A stretch of 64,000 nt of DNA from the NCBI GenBank assembly GCA_963922775.1, contig CAWUJG010000002.1, forward strand, positions 13,147 through 77,146, given 5' to 3'. Source of the stretch: JAHDDH01 sp963922775. GTDB lineage: Bacteria > Bacteroidota > Bacteroidia > Cytophagales > Amoebophilaceae. The position numbers were made by a program, and so were the translations under genes. The notes below the pieces were generated by a model, which worked only from the letters and a program-made list of their open reading frames with translations, did not search any database and had not been told where the DNA came from. Of this stretch, positions 9,511 through 18,933 are shown piece after piece. Each line of letters opens with the position of its first letter. Within the stretch, counting starts at the first letter, position 1.

Positions 9511-10241
9511 TTAATTTTTATTTTCTAAATATTTTACTGTTAAGTATACATCATTACCATTTGCATCTTTTATTGTTATTTTTTGGTATCTCCTTTGAGA
9601 TGGTTTATCTGAATCACCTCCCTTCATCACTATAATACCATTCACCGAGTTGACTACCACCGTATGCACCTCCTAATGCACCTAACGTCCATAAAATTTA
9701 TAGTCTTTACCTAAGCATTTTTCAGCTACATAACCACCCGTCTTATAAACCTAGTACACCTCCTCCTATACCTCCTCCTAAGTTAGCTAGTTTCTTCATC
9801 CATTAATGGCTCTTCGGGGGTTTCTTTTGGTTGTTTTTTTTAGCAAGACTTCTTTCAGTGAACCATTGGCTAGTTTTTTTTCCTTGAGTCCTTACATCCT
9901 TTTCTAGATTTTTGAACTGTTTATAATTAAATGATGCATCATATGGTTTCAATTCCATAATCTTGAAATGGTCAAATTTTTTTTGTCAAAATCAATCTTT
10001 TTAGGTAGTTTAAATTCTTTAGAAATATCCTCTGTCTTCAACCATCCACGTAATGTATCTTCCTTATCCTCATGTTTGGAAGACTTACTTGAATCATTTG
10101 TATTTTTTTTTGATCTATTTTATTTGTTGTTGGAGGATCCATCATTAATTTTACATATTTTTCTTGTGTTTTTATAACTTGATTATAACGTTTACATGCT
10201 ACAAAGGATACAACGGTAAGGTAAAATATAAATTTTTTCAT
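9511..10241 (-). pseudogene. Lipoprotein with glycine-zipper region, broken by multiple frameshifts
   Basis: Reading starts at ATG 10241 with a lipoprotein signal (MKKFIFYLTVVSFVAC, Cys at 16). The frame is lost at an A9 run near 10102-10111. The reading resumes in other frames as a hydrophilic linker (KEDTLRGWLKTEDISKEF), a second segment (MELKPYDASFNYKQF), a Gly-rich stretch (LGGGIGGGVLG and GALGGAYGGSQLGEW) and a C-terminal ITIKDANGNDVYLTVKYL ending at TAA 9513-9511. At least five indels are needed, two of them at A8/A9 runs. The Gly pattern resembles the glycine-zipper hairpins of outer-membrane lipoproteins. The original function is unknown. Confidence 0.75.
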
Positions 10242-10512
10242 TATTGATTAGTTTAAATAGTTAAAAATAGTTAAAACACTACTATAAAAAACCTAATAAA
10301 AATTTTTTTATGTAATAGGTTTTATCCTTTAATTTTTCTCCAAGATTTTCCACACTAAATAAGCATAAAAGAATACCCAATGTTGGTATTAAAATTTGTA
10401 TTTTATACATTTGTAAAATGCTTAGCAACTTCCTACTTTTAAGGAAGTAAAATATAATTTATACTAAACACATAACTGAAATTTTTAAATACATCTAAAT
10501 TATCTATCTCTA

Positions 10513-11742
10513 ATGAACAAAGAATCTTTAAAAGAGCTCTTCGCAACATTTACGCAAGCATACCATATTGATAATCCTACCTTCATAAAAATATTAGAAG
10601 ATGTATTTAAAACAATGATATTAAAAAAATATGGTAGCAATGATAAATTTGATATTATAATTAATATTGAAAAAGGTGACTTGCAAATATGGCAATTCAA
10701 AACTATAGTAAAAGATGAAGAACCTCAGACTCCACATACCATATCATTATCTGAAGCACAAAAGGTAGAAAAAGATTTTGAAATAGGCGAAGAAATGGCA
10801 CAAGAAATTCAAATTTCTTCTTTTGGTCGTGCTACAATCAATTTTGCGAAACAACTTATTGTAAAGAAAATAAATCATTTTAAGATAACTCGGAGCTATC
10901 AAAAATATAGTCTGCTGGTAGGAAAAATTATTACAGGAGAAGTTCTACAGGTTTTACGCAATGAAATTATTGTTGTAGATAATGAAAAACAAGAATTAAT
11001 CTTGCCTAAAACAGAACAAATAGAAAAAGATCGATACAAAAAAGGACAAGAAATAAAAGCAGTAGTAAAACGTGTGGAATTTAAAAATAATCATCTCTAC
11101 ATCATTATTTCTCGTACTTCACCAGAGTTTCTAGTACAACTTTTCGAGCAAGAAATTCCAGAAATATCTGATGGTATTATTCAAATAAAAAAAGCAGTAA
11201 GACAACCAGGGCAAAGAGCTAAAATTGTAGTATCATCTTTTGATGATCTTATTGATCCTGTGGGAGCCTGTATAGGTATGAAAGGGTCACGTATACATAA
11301 TATAGTAAGAGAACTTCGTAATGAAAGTATAGATGTAATTCATGATACAGACAATGCTGAGTTGTTTTTAGCACGTACACTTAGTCCTGCAAAAATTAGC
11401 AAAATGCAGTATCTAGAAAATGATAGAATAGCTGTATACCTACTTCCTGATCAAGTATCTCTTGCTGTAGGTAAAAATGGACAAAATATTAGGCTAGCTA
11501 GCGACTTAATAGGTAAGGCCATAGATGTATATAAAGAACTTAATGATAATGAACAAGATATTCATATAGATGACTTTGCGCATGAAATAGATGAATGGAT
11601 TATAGAAGAGCTTAAAAAAGTAGGGTTTTGTACAGCAAAAAGTATCTTGAACACAACAAAAGAAAAATTAGAACAAAAATTAGATTTAGAAAAACAAACT
11701 ATAAAAGATATATATCAAATTCTAAGCCAAGAGTTTGTTTAA
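10513..11742 (+). CDS. nusA: Transcription termination/antitermination factor NusA
   Basis: RNA polymerase-binding elongation factor acting in pausing, termination and antitermination. Domain order in the 409 residues is an N-terminal RNAP-binding domain (1-125), S1 (about 130-200), KH1 with GMKGSR at 255-260, KH2 with GKNGQN at 320-325, then a helical tail. This matches the shorter Bacteroidetes NusA with no long acidic repeats. rimP, which normally precedes nusA, is absent; instead there is a 271 bp gap and a pseudogene. infB follows, the conserved partner. The gap contains a possible 8-bp hairpin (AAAACCTA 10288-10295 with TAGGTTTT 10316-10323) and a 7-bp one (10428-10448). Confidence 0.95.
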   Translation: MNKESLKELFATFTQAYHIDNPTFIKILEDVFKTMILKKYGSNDKFDIIINIEKGDLQIWQFKTIVKDEEPQTPHTISLSEAQKVEKDFEIGEEMAQEIQISSFGRATINFAKQLIVKKINHFKITRSYQKYSLLVGKIITGEVLQVLRNEIIVVDNEKQELILPKTEQIEKDRYKKGQEIKAVVKRVEFKNNHLYIIISRTSPEFLVQLFEQEIPEISDGIIQIKKAVRQPGQRAKIVVSSFDDLIDPVGACIGMKGSRIHNIVRELRNESIDVIHDTDNAELFLARTLSPAKISKMQYLENDRIAVYLLPDQVSLAVGKNGQNIRLASDLIGKAIDVYKELNDNEQDIHIDDFAHEIDEWIIEELKKVGFCTAKSILNTTKEKLEQKLDLEKQTIKDIYQILSQEFV

Positions 11743-11795
11743 AAGCATATATCTTTTGCATAAAATATTCTTCAAAAATACATTTAAATATATAT

Positions 11796-14300
11796 ATGGC
11801 CGAAAAAACACATAAAAGCATGAGGCTAGGCCAGGTAGCCCGTCAACTTAATGTAGGCACACAAACAATAGTAGACTTTCTTGTTAGAAAAGGATTTACT
11901 ATAGAGCATAAAGTAAATGCTAAAATTACTAAGACACAGTATGAGCAGTTAAGCAAAGAATTTGCACAATCCATACAAGAAAAAAAGAAAGCCTCAACTA
12001 TCACAATAGAGAAAAAAATAGTAACTAAAAAAATAGAAGAAAAAAATACACAAATACTAGTAGAAAAGAATACTGTGAAAAAAAAAGATAAAATAGAATT
12101 ACCCAAACTGCAATCTACCTTTAAATGTTTTGGAAAAATAGATATAGAGAAAAAAAAGACGACATCAACATCAATAAATAAAAATAAAATAGATCTACAA
12201 GGTCAGGTTTCTACAACAGGGCTCAAAATTGTAGGTAAAATGGATATACCATTGCCAAAGTCAGCTAAAAAATTTAAACAGGTTACGGCTTCAGATCATC
12301 TTAAAAATACCAGTAAGGTTACAGCAAAAAAGAAGGTGAAAAATAAGGTTAAGGTAATAAAAAAGCATAGGAGTTTAGTAAAAAAACAACCTGTAGACAT
12401 TTCTCAAAAAGAGATACAAGCTAAAATTAGAAAAACATTAGCGAAAATTACTAAAGAAAAACAGGCAGAAAAAAATGTAGTAAAATACAGAAAAGAAAAA
12501 AGAGAAATTTTTGCTCAAAATCTTCAAAAAAAGAAAATACAAGCAGAAAAAGAAAAAAAAGTGCTCAAAATATCTGAATTCATATCTGTAAATGATTTAG
12601 CTATACTTATGAATATACCTACTAACCAGCTCCTTTCTGCTTGTATTTCCTTAGGGGTAGTTACTTCTATTAATCAAAGGTTAGATCAGGAAACTATAGG
12701 GATTTTAGCAGAAGAATTTGGCTATAGCGTAGTATTTACTACCTTAGAAGAGCAAGAAGAACAGGAAATTCAAGAAAATGAAGCACTTCAAACCGAGCGA
12801 GCTCCTATTGTTACTATTATGGGACATGTAGATCATGGTAAGACCTCTTTGTTAGACTATATTCGTAGCACACAGGTTACACAACAAGAAGCAGGTAGTA
12901 TAACACAGCACATAGGTGCGTATGATGTAGAGACAAAAAATAACAAAAGAGTTGTATTTTTAGATACTCCAGGGCATGAAGCTTTTACAGCTATGCGGGC
13001 GCGTGGTGCTAAAATTACAGATATTGTTGTTGTAATTGTTGCTGCAGATGATGGTGTTATGCCTCAAACCCAAGAGGCTATTAACCATGCCAAAGCTGCA
13101 GGAGTACCTATTATTATTGCTATCAATAAAATAGATAAGCCACAAGCTAATATAGAAAAAATAAAAGAGGAACTCTCTAAAGTAGATGTTTTAGTAGAAA
13201 GCTGGGGAGGAAAAATACAAAGTCAAAATATTTCTGCCAAAAGTGGAGAAGGTGTAGATGAATTGTTAGAAAAAATATTATTAGAAGCAGAAATGCTAGA
13301 GCTTAAAGCCAATGCTAACAGAAAAGCACAGGGTACAGTGTTAGAAGCATCACTAGACAAGGGTAGAGGATATGTAGCTACACTAATTAATCAGAAAGGT
13401 ACTTTGCGTGTAGGAGATATTATTTTAACAGGAATGAAGTATGGAAAAGTAAAAGCTATGTTTAACCATAGAGGAAAAAAATTAAAGTCTATACCTCCTG
13501 CTACACCAGTACAAATATTAGGACTTAATGGTGCACCACAAGCTGGTGACACTTTTTTAGTAATGGAATCAGAAAAAGAAGCAAGAGAAATAGCTTCACA
13601 TAAAGCTATTGTCCATAGAGAACAGTATATACAAACCAAAAAGAGAATTACCCTTAATGAGATCAACCAGAAACTTTCTATGGATCATAGCCAAGAAATT
13701 AATATTATCATTAAAGGTGATGTAGATGGATCTATACAGGCATTGGCCGATGCACTACAAAAATTATCTACTGTAACAATTAAAATTAACATTATACATC
13801 AAGCCATAGGTCAGATATCAGAATCTGATGTTCTTTTAGCAGCATCTTCTAATGCAATGATTATTGGATTCCAAGTACGGCCTACACCACAGACAAGAAA
13901 ATTAGCTGCCAAAGAAGGGATAGAAATTAATTTATATACTGTTATTTATGATGCTATTGAAGAAATAAAAAAAGCACTTAAGGGGATGCTTGCTCCAAAA
14001 GAGAAAGAAAAAATACTAGGACATGCCACTATAAAAACATTATTTAAAATATCAAAAATAGGTACTATAGCAGGATCTGTAATAGATGATGGTGTTATCC
14101 AAAAAAATAATGCTATCAGATTAATTAGAAATGGGGTCGTTGTTCATACTGGAAGTATATACCAGTTAAAACACTTTCAAGAAGATGCTAAAGAAGTGAA
14201 AAAAGGACAAGAGTGTGGTATAAGCATTAAAAATTTTAATGACATTAAAATAGGTGATAGTATAGAATGTTTTGTAATAGTAAATAAAACATCAAAGTAA
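11796..14300 (+). CDS. infB: Translation initiation factor IF-2
   Basis: GTPase delivering initiator tRNA to the small subunit. The start chosen is ATG 11796 (MAEKTHKSMRLGQ), giving 834 residues; an upstream in-frame ATG at 11628 lies inside nusA and would add an unconserved leader. An N-terminal IF2_N helix is followed by a Lys-rich low-complexity linker (about 60-260) and a second IF2_N-like helix. The G domain has GHVDHGKT near 343-350, DTPGHE from 390 and NKID near 444, and is followed by domains II-IV. It follows nusA by 53 bases, as in most bacteria. Confidence 0.95.
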   Translation: MAEKTHKSMRLGQVARQLNVGTQTIVDFLVRKGFTIEHKVNAKITKTQYEQLSKEFAQSIQEKKKASTITIEKKIVTKKIEEKNTQILVEKNTVKKKDKIELPKLQSTFKCFGKIDIEKKKTTSTSINKNKIDLQGQVSTTGLKIVGKMDIPLPKSAKKFKQVTASDHLKNTSKVTAKKKVKNKVKVIKKHRSLVKKQPVDISQKEIQAKIRKTLAKITKEKQAEKNVVKYRKEKREIFAQNLQKKKIQAEKEKKVLKISEFISVNDLAILMNIPTNQLLSACISLGVVTSINQRLDQETIGILAEEFGYSVVFTTLEEQEEQEIQENEALQTERAPIVTIMGHVDHGKTSLLDYIRSTQVTQQEAGSITQHIGAYDVETKNNKRVVFLDTPGHEAFTAMRARGAKITDIVVVIVAADDGVMPQTQEAINHAKAAGVPIIIAINKIDKPQANIEKIKEELSKVDVLVESWGGKIQSQNISAKSGEGVDELLEKILLEAEMLELKANANRKAQGTVLEASLDKGRGYVATLINQKGTLRVGDIILTGMKYGKVKAMFNHRGKKLKSIPPATPVQILGLNGAPQAGDTFLVMESEKEAREIASHKAIVHREQYIQTKKRITLNEINQKLSMDHSQEINIIIKGDVDGSIQALADALQKLSTVTIKINIIHQAIGQISESDVLLAASSNAMIIGFQVRPTPQTRKLAAKEGIEINLYTVIYDAIEEIKKALKGMLAPKEKEKILGHATIKTLFKISKIGTIAGSVIDDGVIQKNNAIRLIRNGVVVHTGSIYQLKHFQEDAKEVKKGQECGISIKNFNDIKIGDSIECFVIVNKTSK

Positions 14301-14309
14301 TAAAAAATT

Positions 14310-15590
14310 ATGTTTTTTTTTGAAACTGCTGTTGTATTGCTATCTATATTTATAGGTGCTCGTCTTAAAGGCATAGGTTTAGGCATTATGGGGGGCCTAG
14401 GTTTAGCTATATTAGTTTTTATTTTTAATAAGCAACCTATAAATCCTCCTATAGATGTACTACTTATTATTACTACGGTAGTAGTAGCCTCTAGTATTTT
14501 TGAGCTTTCAGGTGGACTGAATTATTTGGTTTATATAGCAGAAAAGATTTTGAGAAAACATCCAGAAAAAATTACATACCTATCACCTATAATTGCTTAT
14601 ATCTTTACTTTTTGTACAGGAACATCACATATTTGTTATGCTATACTTCCTGTAATTGCCCAGTTAGCTAAAGAAACAGGTATAACACCCCAAAAACCGC
14701 TTTCTGCAGCAGTTACAGCTTCTCAACAAGCTATTACAGCAAGTCCTATTTCTGCTGCTACAGTAATAGTAATAGGTTTACTTTCTCCATTAGGGGTATC
14801 GCTTATAGATATCTTAAAAATTTGTGTTCCTGCCACTTTATCTGGGTCTATGATAGCTGCCTTTGTTGTCAGCAAAAAAAAAAATATAGTTTATGAGGAT
14901 AAAAAAAAAATAGCCTTTTCTCCTAATATTTTGTTGACCCCTAAAACCAAAATAGCTGTAGGTATATTTCTTACAGGTATACTGACCATTATTTTTTATG
15001 GTGCTTTTAAGCAGTATAGACCAATATGGTATATACAGAATCAATACATAACCATGCGGATGGCTACAATTATAGAAATTATTATGCTTGCTACTGCAAG
15101 TATAATTGCTTTAGTATGTAAAGTAAATACTACTTCTATAGCTAAAGGAAAGGTGTTTTTGGCTGGTATGCAAGCTATTATTGCTATTTTTGGCATATCC
15201 TGGTTAGGCAATACTTTTTTCAAGTCTAATGAAACACTTATTATGGCTACAGTGCAAGAAAGTATTGTAGCGCATCCTTGGCAGTTTAGTCTTTATTTGT
15301 TTGCTCTTTCTATCATTATGTTAAGTCAAGGTGCTGCTACATGTACGCTCATGCCTTTAGGTATAAGCATAGGTTTGCCACCACCTTTGCTTATTGCCAT
15401 GTTTCCTGCTGCTAATGGATTATTTTTTGTGCCTAACCATCCTACTATATTGGCTGCTATTAATTTTGATACTACAGGGTCAACACGTATAGGGAAATAC
15501 ATTTTAAATCATAGCTTTATGTTGCCTGGAATAGTAGCCACAACATGTTCAGTAATAGTAGGTTACGGATTAATAAAAATATTTTTTTAG
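14310..15590 (+). CDS. DcuA/DcuB-family anaerobic C4-dicarboxylate transporter
   Basis: Inner-membrane exchanger for fumarate, succinate, malate or aspartate. The 426 residues form about ten to twelve hydrophobic segments and contain the family-typical stretch GTSHICYAILPVIAQ, then TASQQAITASPISAAT, and a C-terminal FVPNHPTILAAI. In E. coli the relatives exchange succinate for fumarate. In a host-dependent bacterium it would be a route for importing host dicarboxylates or aspartate; the latter is the PyrB co-substrate. It follows infB by nine bases. DcuA versus DcuB cannot be decided from this sequence. Confidence 0.88.
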   Translation: MFFFETAVVLLSIFIGARLKGIGLGIMGGLGLAILVFIFNKQPINPPIDVLLIITTVVVASSIFELSGGLNYLVYIAEKILRKHPEKITYLSPIIAYIFTFCTGTSHICYAILPVIAQLAKETGITPQKPLSAAVTASQQAITASPISAATVIVIGLLSPLGVSLIDILKICVPATLSGSMIAAFVVSKKKNIVYEDKKKIAFSPNILLTPKTKIAVGIFLTGILTIIFYGAFKQYRPIWYIQNQYITMRMATIIEIIMLATASIIALVCKVNTTSIAKGKVFLAGMQAIIAIFGISWLGNTFFKSNETLIMATVQESIVAHPWQFSLYLFALSIIMLSQGAATCTLMPLGISIGLPPPLLIAMFPAANGLFFVPNHPTILAAINFDTTGSTRIGKYILNHSFMLPGIVATTCSVIVGYGLIKIFF

Positions 15591-15604
15591 TTATTTTTAA
15601 CATA

Positions 15605-15763
15605 ATGAGTCGTCAAACAAAACTGTTATTAAAGGTTATTGCTATATTGCTCTTTCTTCTGGTTTTGGGCATGCATTTTGGTTTTATCATTATTCCTATG
15701 CTCCACAGTTGGAAGTTTTGGATTCTTGTCTCCAGCTTTTTATTACTTCTGATAGGCAGTTAA
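15605..15763 (+). CDS. Small two-helix membrane protein, unknown function
   Basis: ATG 15605 opens 52 residues beginning MSRQTKLLLK, with two hydrophobic helices (about 8-30 and 35-51) joined by a short turn containing Pro and Trp. The gap to the carrier gene upstream is 14 bp and to greA downstream 17 bp, so it is well placed in one transcript. Frame and spacing argue for a real gene. No function is assigned; similar tiny hydrophobic proteins are common in Bacteroidetes annotation. Confidence 0.62.
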   Translation: MSRQTKLLLKVIAILLFLLVLGMHFGFIIIPMLHSWKFWILVSSFLLLLIGS

Positions 15764-15780
15764 CCAAAAAATAAAATGTT

Positions 15781-16251
15781 ATGTCTAATATATCATATTA
15801 TACTCCAGAAGGTTTTTTTAAAATTCAGCAAGAATTAGAAGAACTAAAAACACAAGGCAGAAAATTTATTGCTCAACAAATAGCTGAAGCAAGGTCTAAG
15901 GGAGATTTGAGTGAAAATGCAGAATATGATGCTGCAAAGCATGAGCAAGGACTATTAGAATTAAAGATTGCTAAGCTGGAAAAAATTATACAAAATGCTC
16001 GGATACTTCAAAAAAGTCAAATAGATACTTCTCAAGTATCACTTTTTACCAAAGTAAAAGTTAAAAATATACAGTATAATACTATACATATTTATACCAT
16101 AGTTGCTGAAGAAGAAGCTGATCTGGAGCAGGGAAAAATTTCCATAAAATCTCCAATAGCAAGGGGTATATTAGGAAAAAAGGTAGGTGAAATAGGAAAG
16201 ATAAAAGTTCCTTTAGGAGAACTAGAGTTAGAAATTATGTCTATAGCATAG
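15781..16251 (+). CDS. greA: Transcription elongation factor GreA
   Basis: Stimulates RNA cleavage by backtracked RNA polymerase. At 156 residues it has the expected N-terminal coiled coil, with GDLSENAEYDAAK at its tip carrying the acidic pair that reaches the active centre, and a C-terminal FKBP-like domain with SPIARGILGKKVGE. Length and motifs are standard. It sits between the small membrane protein and the DUF368 gene. Confidence 0.96.
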   Translation: MSNISYYTPEGFFKIQQELEELKTQGRKFIAQQIAEARSKGDLSENAEYDAAKHEQGLLELKIAKLEKIIQNARILQKSQIDTSQVSLFTKVKVKNIQYNTIHIYTIVAEEEADLEQGKISIKSPIARGILGKKVGEIGKIKVPLGELELEIMSIA

Positions 16252-16272
16252 CTAATTTTTTTACTATATATT

Positions 16273-17175
16273 TTGCATTACATAAAAACATACGGTGCCT
16301 ATTTTATTAAAGGTATGTTTGTTGGATTGGCAGATCTAATACCAGGTGTTTCTGGAGGCACTATTGCTTTTATTTTGGGTATTTATAGGCCTCTTTTTGC
16401 AGCTATTGCTGCTATTAACAGAAAATCTTTGCAACTATGTTTTGCTGGTGAATGGACACGTTTTTGGCAAACTATCCATGGCAATTTTTTATGTGCTGTG
16501 TTTGGAGGTATCATAACTAGCATTTTTTGCTTTTCTTCTTCTATGCTGCTTTTGATGAGCCTATTTCCTATTTTTCTATACAGTTTTTTTGAAGGTCTTA
16601 TAATTGCTTCTGCCCTATATTTTTTCTCTACTATAGAGAAAAAAAGTTTATATACATATTGCTATCTTTTTATTTCTTGTACAGGTACTTATTATTTTAT
16701 TCAAATGGATGCTTGGGCTATACCTAATGGTTATCTGTGGATATTGCTTACAGGTATGTTAGCTATATGTGCTATGATTCTACCTGGTATTTCAGGTAGT
16801 TTAGTGCTTATCTTTTTTAATAAATATACCTTGCTTCTACAAGCTCTCTCTAATTTGCAGTTTGATATTTTAGGTTTTTTTGTTTTAGGATGTTTTTTAG
16901 GCCTATTTTTATTTGTACGGATAATTCAATGGCTTCTCCGTTATTATAGTAGTACTATTTTATCTGTTTTAGTTGGTTTTATGCTAGGATCTTTGGGTAA
17001 ATTATGGCCTTGGCAAATATGTATAGAGAATATTTACAAAAACTATTATCCTTGGCACTATGAAAAAATTACTGGAAAGTCTGCCCATTTTGGGAGTGCT
17101 TTATTATGTATATTTTTAGGTGCAGGTTTATTTTTAGCATTAATAAGATGGCAGAATAAAAGAAGATTATATTAA
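16273..17175 (+). CDS. DUF368 (PopT-like) polyprenyl-phosphate translocase
   Basis: Polytopic membrane protein of 300 residues with two internally related motifs, DLIPGVSGGT at 21-30 and ILPGISGS in the second half, typical of the inverted repeats of PF04018. Members of this family (PopT) have been shown to return undecaprenyl phosphate across the membrane for reuse in wall and surface-polymer synthesis. The start is TTG 16273; an internal ATG at residue 15 would cut into the first helix, so TTG is preferred. With murE, glmM and ddl nearby it supports an active lipid-carrier cycle. Confidence 0.85.
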   Translation: MHYIKTYGAYFIKGMFVGLADLIPGVSGGTIAFILGIYRPLFAAIAAINRKSLQLCFAGEWTRFWQTIHGNFLCAVFGGIITSIFCFSSSMLLLMSLFPIFLYSFFEGLIIASALYFFSTIEKKSLYTYCYLFISCTGTYYFIQMDAWAIPNGYLWILLTGMLAICAMILPGISGSLVLIFFNKYTLLLQALSNLQFDILGFFVLGCFLGLFLFVRIIQWLLRYYSSTILSVLVGFMLGSLGKLWPWQICIENIYKNYYPWHYEKITGKSAHFGSALLCIFLGAGLFLALIRWQNKRRLY

Positions 17176-17305
17176 ATTTTTTTTTTAAAGTTTTGATAAA
17201 TGAATTTTATGCTATACCTAGACAATTTTGACAAAACCAGATAAAACACTATGGAAGCATTTTTTTATAGGGTATTTAATATTATAAAACTATATATGCT
17301 CTAAT

Positions 17306-17331
17306 AAAACATATTTTAAAATATGTTTTTT
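17306..17331. terminator. Palindromic hairpin, possible bidirectional terminator
   Basis: AAAACATATTTT (17306-17317) is followed directly by its exact complement AAAATATGTTTT (17318-17329) and two more T. This 12-bp AT-rich palindrome lies 130 bases beyond the DUF368 stop. Because it is a palindrome flanked by A and T runs it could end transcripts from both sides, though its low GC makes it weak. Confidence 0.45.
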
Positions 17332-17362
17332 AAATTTAGTATAATGTAGCAACTATTACCTT

Positions 17363-17387
17363 AAATAGGCATTTTAAAAATGCTATT
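17363..17387. repeat. Second imperfect palindrome upstream of the IscA-type gene
   Basis: AAATAGGCATTTT followed by AAAATGCTATTT-type sequence forms an inverted repeat with one bulged G. It lies 71 bases before the start codon, just upstream of TATATTTG at 17404-17411. That element matches the Bacteroidetes -7 element but has no TTTG at the correct distance. It could be an operator or part of a terminator. Confidence 0.4.
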
Positions 17388-17457
17388 TGTTAGAACAAAG
17401 CCTTATATTTGTAGAATATGTGAAAATACATAACAATTTTAATAAAAATCAAATAAT

Positions 17458-17784
17458 ATGCTTTATATTACACCACAAGCCAAAGAAAAACTTATAGAAG
17501 AAAAAAAAAAAAATCAACTTACCAATGAATACTATGTAAGAATAGATCTAGAAGAAGGGGGTTGTGAAGGTATGAAATATGCGATAAAATTCGACAAAAA
17601 TAAGACAGAAAACGATACGAGTATTCAGTCAGAAGCATTAAGTATTATTATCAACAAAAAACATATCCCCTATCTTCAAAATGTACGTCTAAACTATTCT
17701 CCCCAGCATGAAAGAGGTTTTTTTTTTGATAATCCTAATGCTAAAAATACATGTGGTTGTGGACAGAGTTTTTCAGTGGATTGA
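17458..17784 (+). CDS. IscA/SufA-family iron-sulfur cluster carrier
   Basis: A-type Fe-S scaffold or carrier protein of 108 residues. The three family cysteines are present: one in GGCEGMKY near residue 36 and two in TCGCGQSF near 99-101. The usual GGCSG is GGCEG here. It delivers Fe-S clusters to apoproteins. No other isc or suf gene is adjacent, so the rest of the assembly system must be elsewhere. It stands alone, with a 282 bp AT-rich gap upstream holding two palindromes. Confidence 0.88.
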   Translation: MLYITPQAKEKLIEEKKKNQLTNEYYVRIDLEEGGCEGMKYAIKFDKNKTENDTSIQSEALSIIINKKHIPYLQNVRLNYSPQHERGFFFDNPNAKNTCGCGQSFSVD

Positions 17785-17847
17785 TAAACTTTTTTTACAA
17801 GTTAAAGTGTAAGTTTATCATTAAATAAACTATAATTTTATAATTTA

Positions 17848-18921
17848 ATGCATTTTAAAGCTAGTAAAAAATACTATCTTATTTTTTTTATTATATTTTT
17901 TTTTCACCTAACACAGGCTAAGAAAAAAAAAGAAAAAAATCAAGATCAGTTGTATTTTGATACAATAAAAAAAAATTATTCTTATGACCCAGAAACAAAA
18001 CAATGGTCTTCAGTGGAAAGTTTTAATACCATAGAAATTATAGAAAAAGAAAAAAAAAATATACCACATGATGAAGATAAAATACTCTATGAAAATTTTT
18101 GGACGTATAATGCTGATAAAAATAAATGGCTGAAAAAAGATATACCAGTTTATGGATATTCTGATACAAAATATAATGGATATTTAATGCTTAATAAAAT
18201 ATCTTTAGATATATCTTTAGCTCCTGGGTTTACATACTATCGTAATCATATTAAAGATGCTCAACTCATACAACGTGAAGATGAAAATATTTTTTACATA
18301 CAATCTAAAGTAAGAAATATATATAAAATAGACTGGTTCGAAAGTTTATTAAAAAAATTAGATAAAAGATATATTAAAATAAATAGAAAAAAAAATATAA
18401 AAAAAATGCATTCTCCTACATTGCATGGGATAGGATTTAGTGTGCCTATAAGTATAATTGCCTATGGTAATCTATATACTAAACTTAGATTAGGAGGGGG
18501 TATAACAGGAGTAATAAATTGGATTAACAAACTTAAATTAATAGATAATGAAAAAGATTTTAAAGTATACACTACGGTAGGAAAAAAGTATTTCTTCAAT
18601 ATAAAATACTTTGTATTAATAGCATACAAGTATAAGCAAACAGAAAAATACAACTGGATAGTAGAAAAAAAATTAGGTTTATGTCAAGATTTGGGTAGTA
18701 TACCCCATAGATTATGGAAAGGTAAAAATATTCGCCAAACACTATGCTATAGCCTTGGGCTTCGTACGGAAAAAAAAATCAAAAAAAATAATAAGGTATT
18801 TTCCTGCTTAACTTTAGAGTGGAAATCATATGTAGATACTATAGAAAAAAATTTTGCTATATACCTAAAGCAACCTGCACTATATCTAGAAATAGGTATA
18901 GGAACTAACTTTAATACATAA
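17848..18921 (+). CDS. Exported protein of unknown function
   Basis: 357 residues with an N-terminal signal peptide (hydrophobic core about 10-21, cleavage probably after LTQA at 25), then a very Lys/Asn-rich mature part. Two short similar elements of the form Y-[DN]-x-[DE]-x-[KN]-x-W lie near residues 45-52 and 88-95. The C-terminal 200 residues alternate polar and hydrophobic residues in strand-like blocks, suggesting an outer-membrane beta barrel, though the last residue is Thr and not aromatic. No family is recognised. The stop lies 12 bases before the Ddl-Ddl start codon, so the two are probably cotranscribed. Confidence 0.7.
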   Translation: MHFKASKKYYLIFFIIFFFHLTQAKKKKEKNQDQLYFDTIKKNYSYDPETKQWSSVESFNTIEIIEKEKKNIPHDEDKILYENFWTYNADKNKWLKKDIPVYGYSDTKYNGYLMLNKISLDISLAPGFTYYRNHIKDAQLIQREDENIFYIQSKVRNIYKIDWFESLLKKLDKRYIKINRKKNIKKMHSPTLHGIGFSVPISIIAYGNLYTKLRLGGGITGVINWINKLKLIDNEKDFKVYTTVGKKYFFNIKYFVLIAYKYKQTEKYNWIVEKKLGLCQDLGSIPHRLWKGKNIRQTLCYSLGLRTEKKIKKNNKVFSCLTLEWKSYVDTIEKNFAIYLKQPALYLEIGIGTNFNT

Positions 18922-18933
18922 AAGATACACATC

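Noticed and set aside
11628..11795. Longer N-terminus for infB starting inside nusA
   Set aside because: The extra 56 residues match no IF-2 N-terminus and overlap nusA; ATG 11796 begins the conserved protein.
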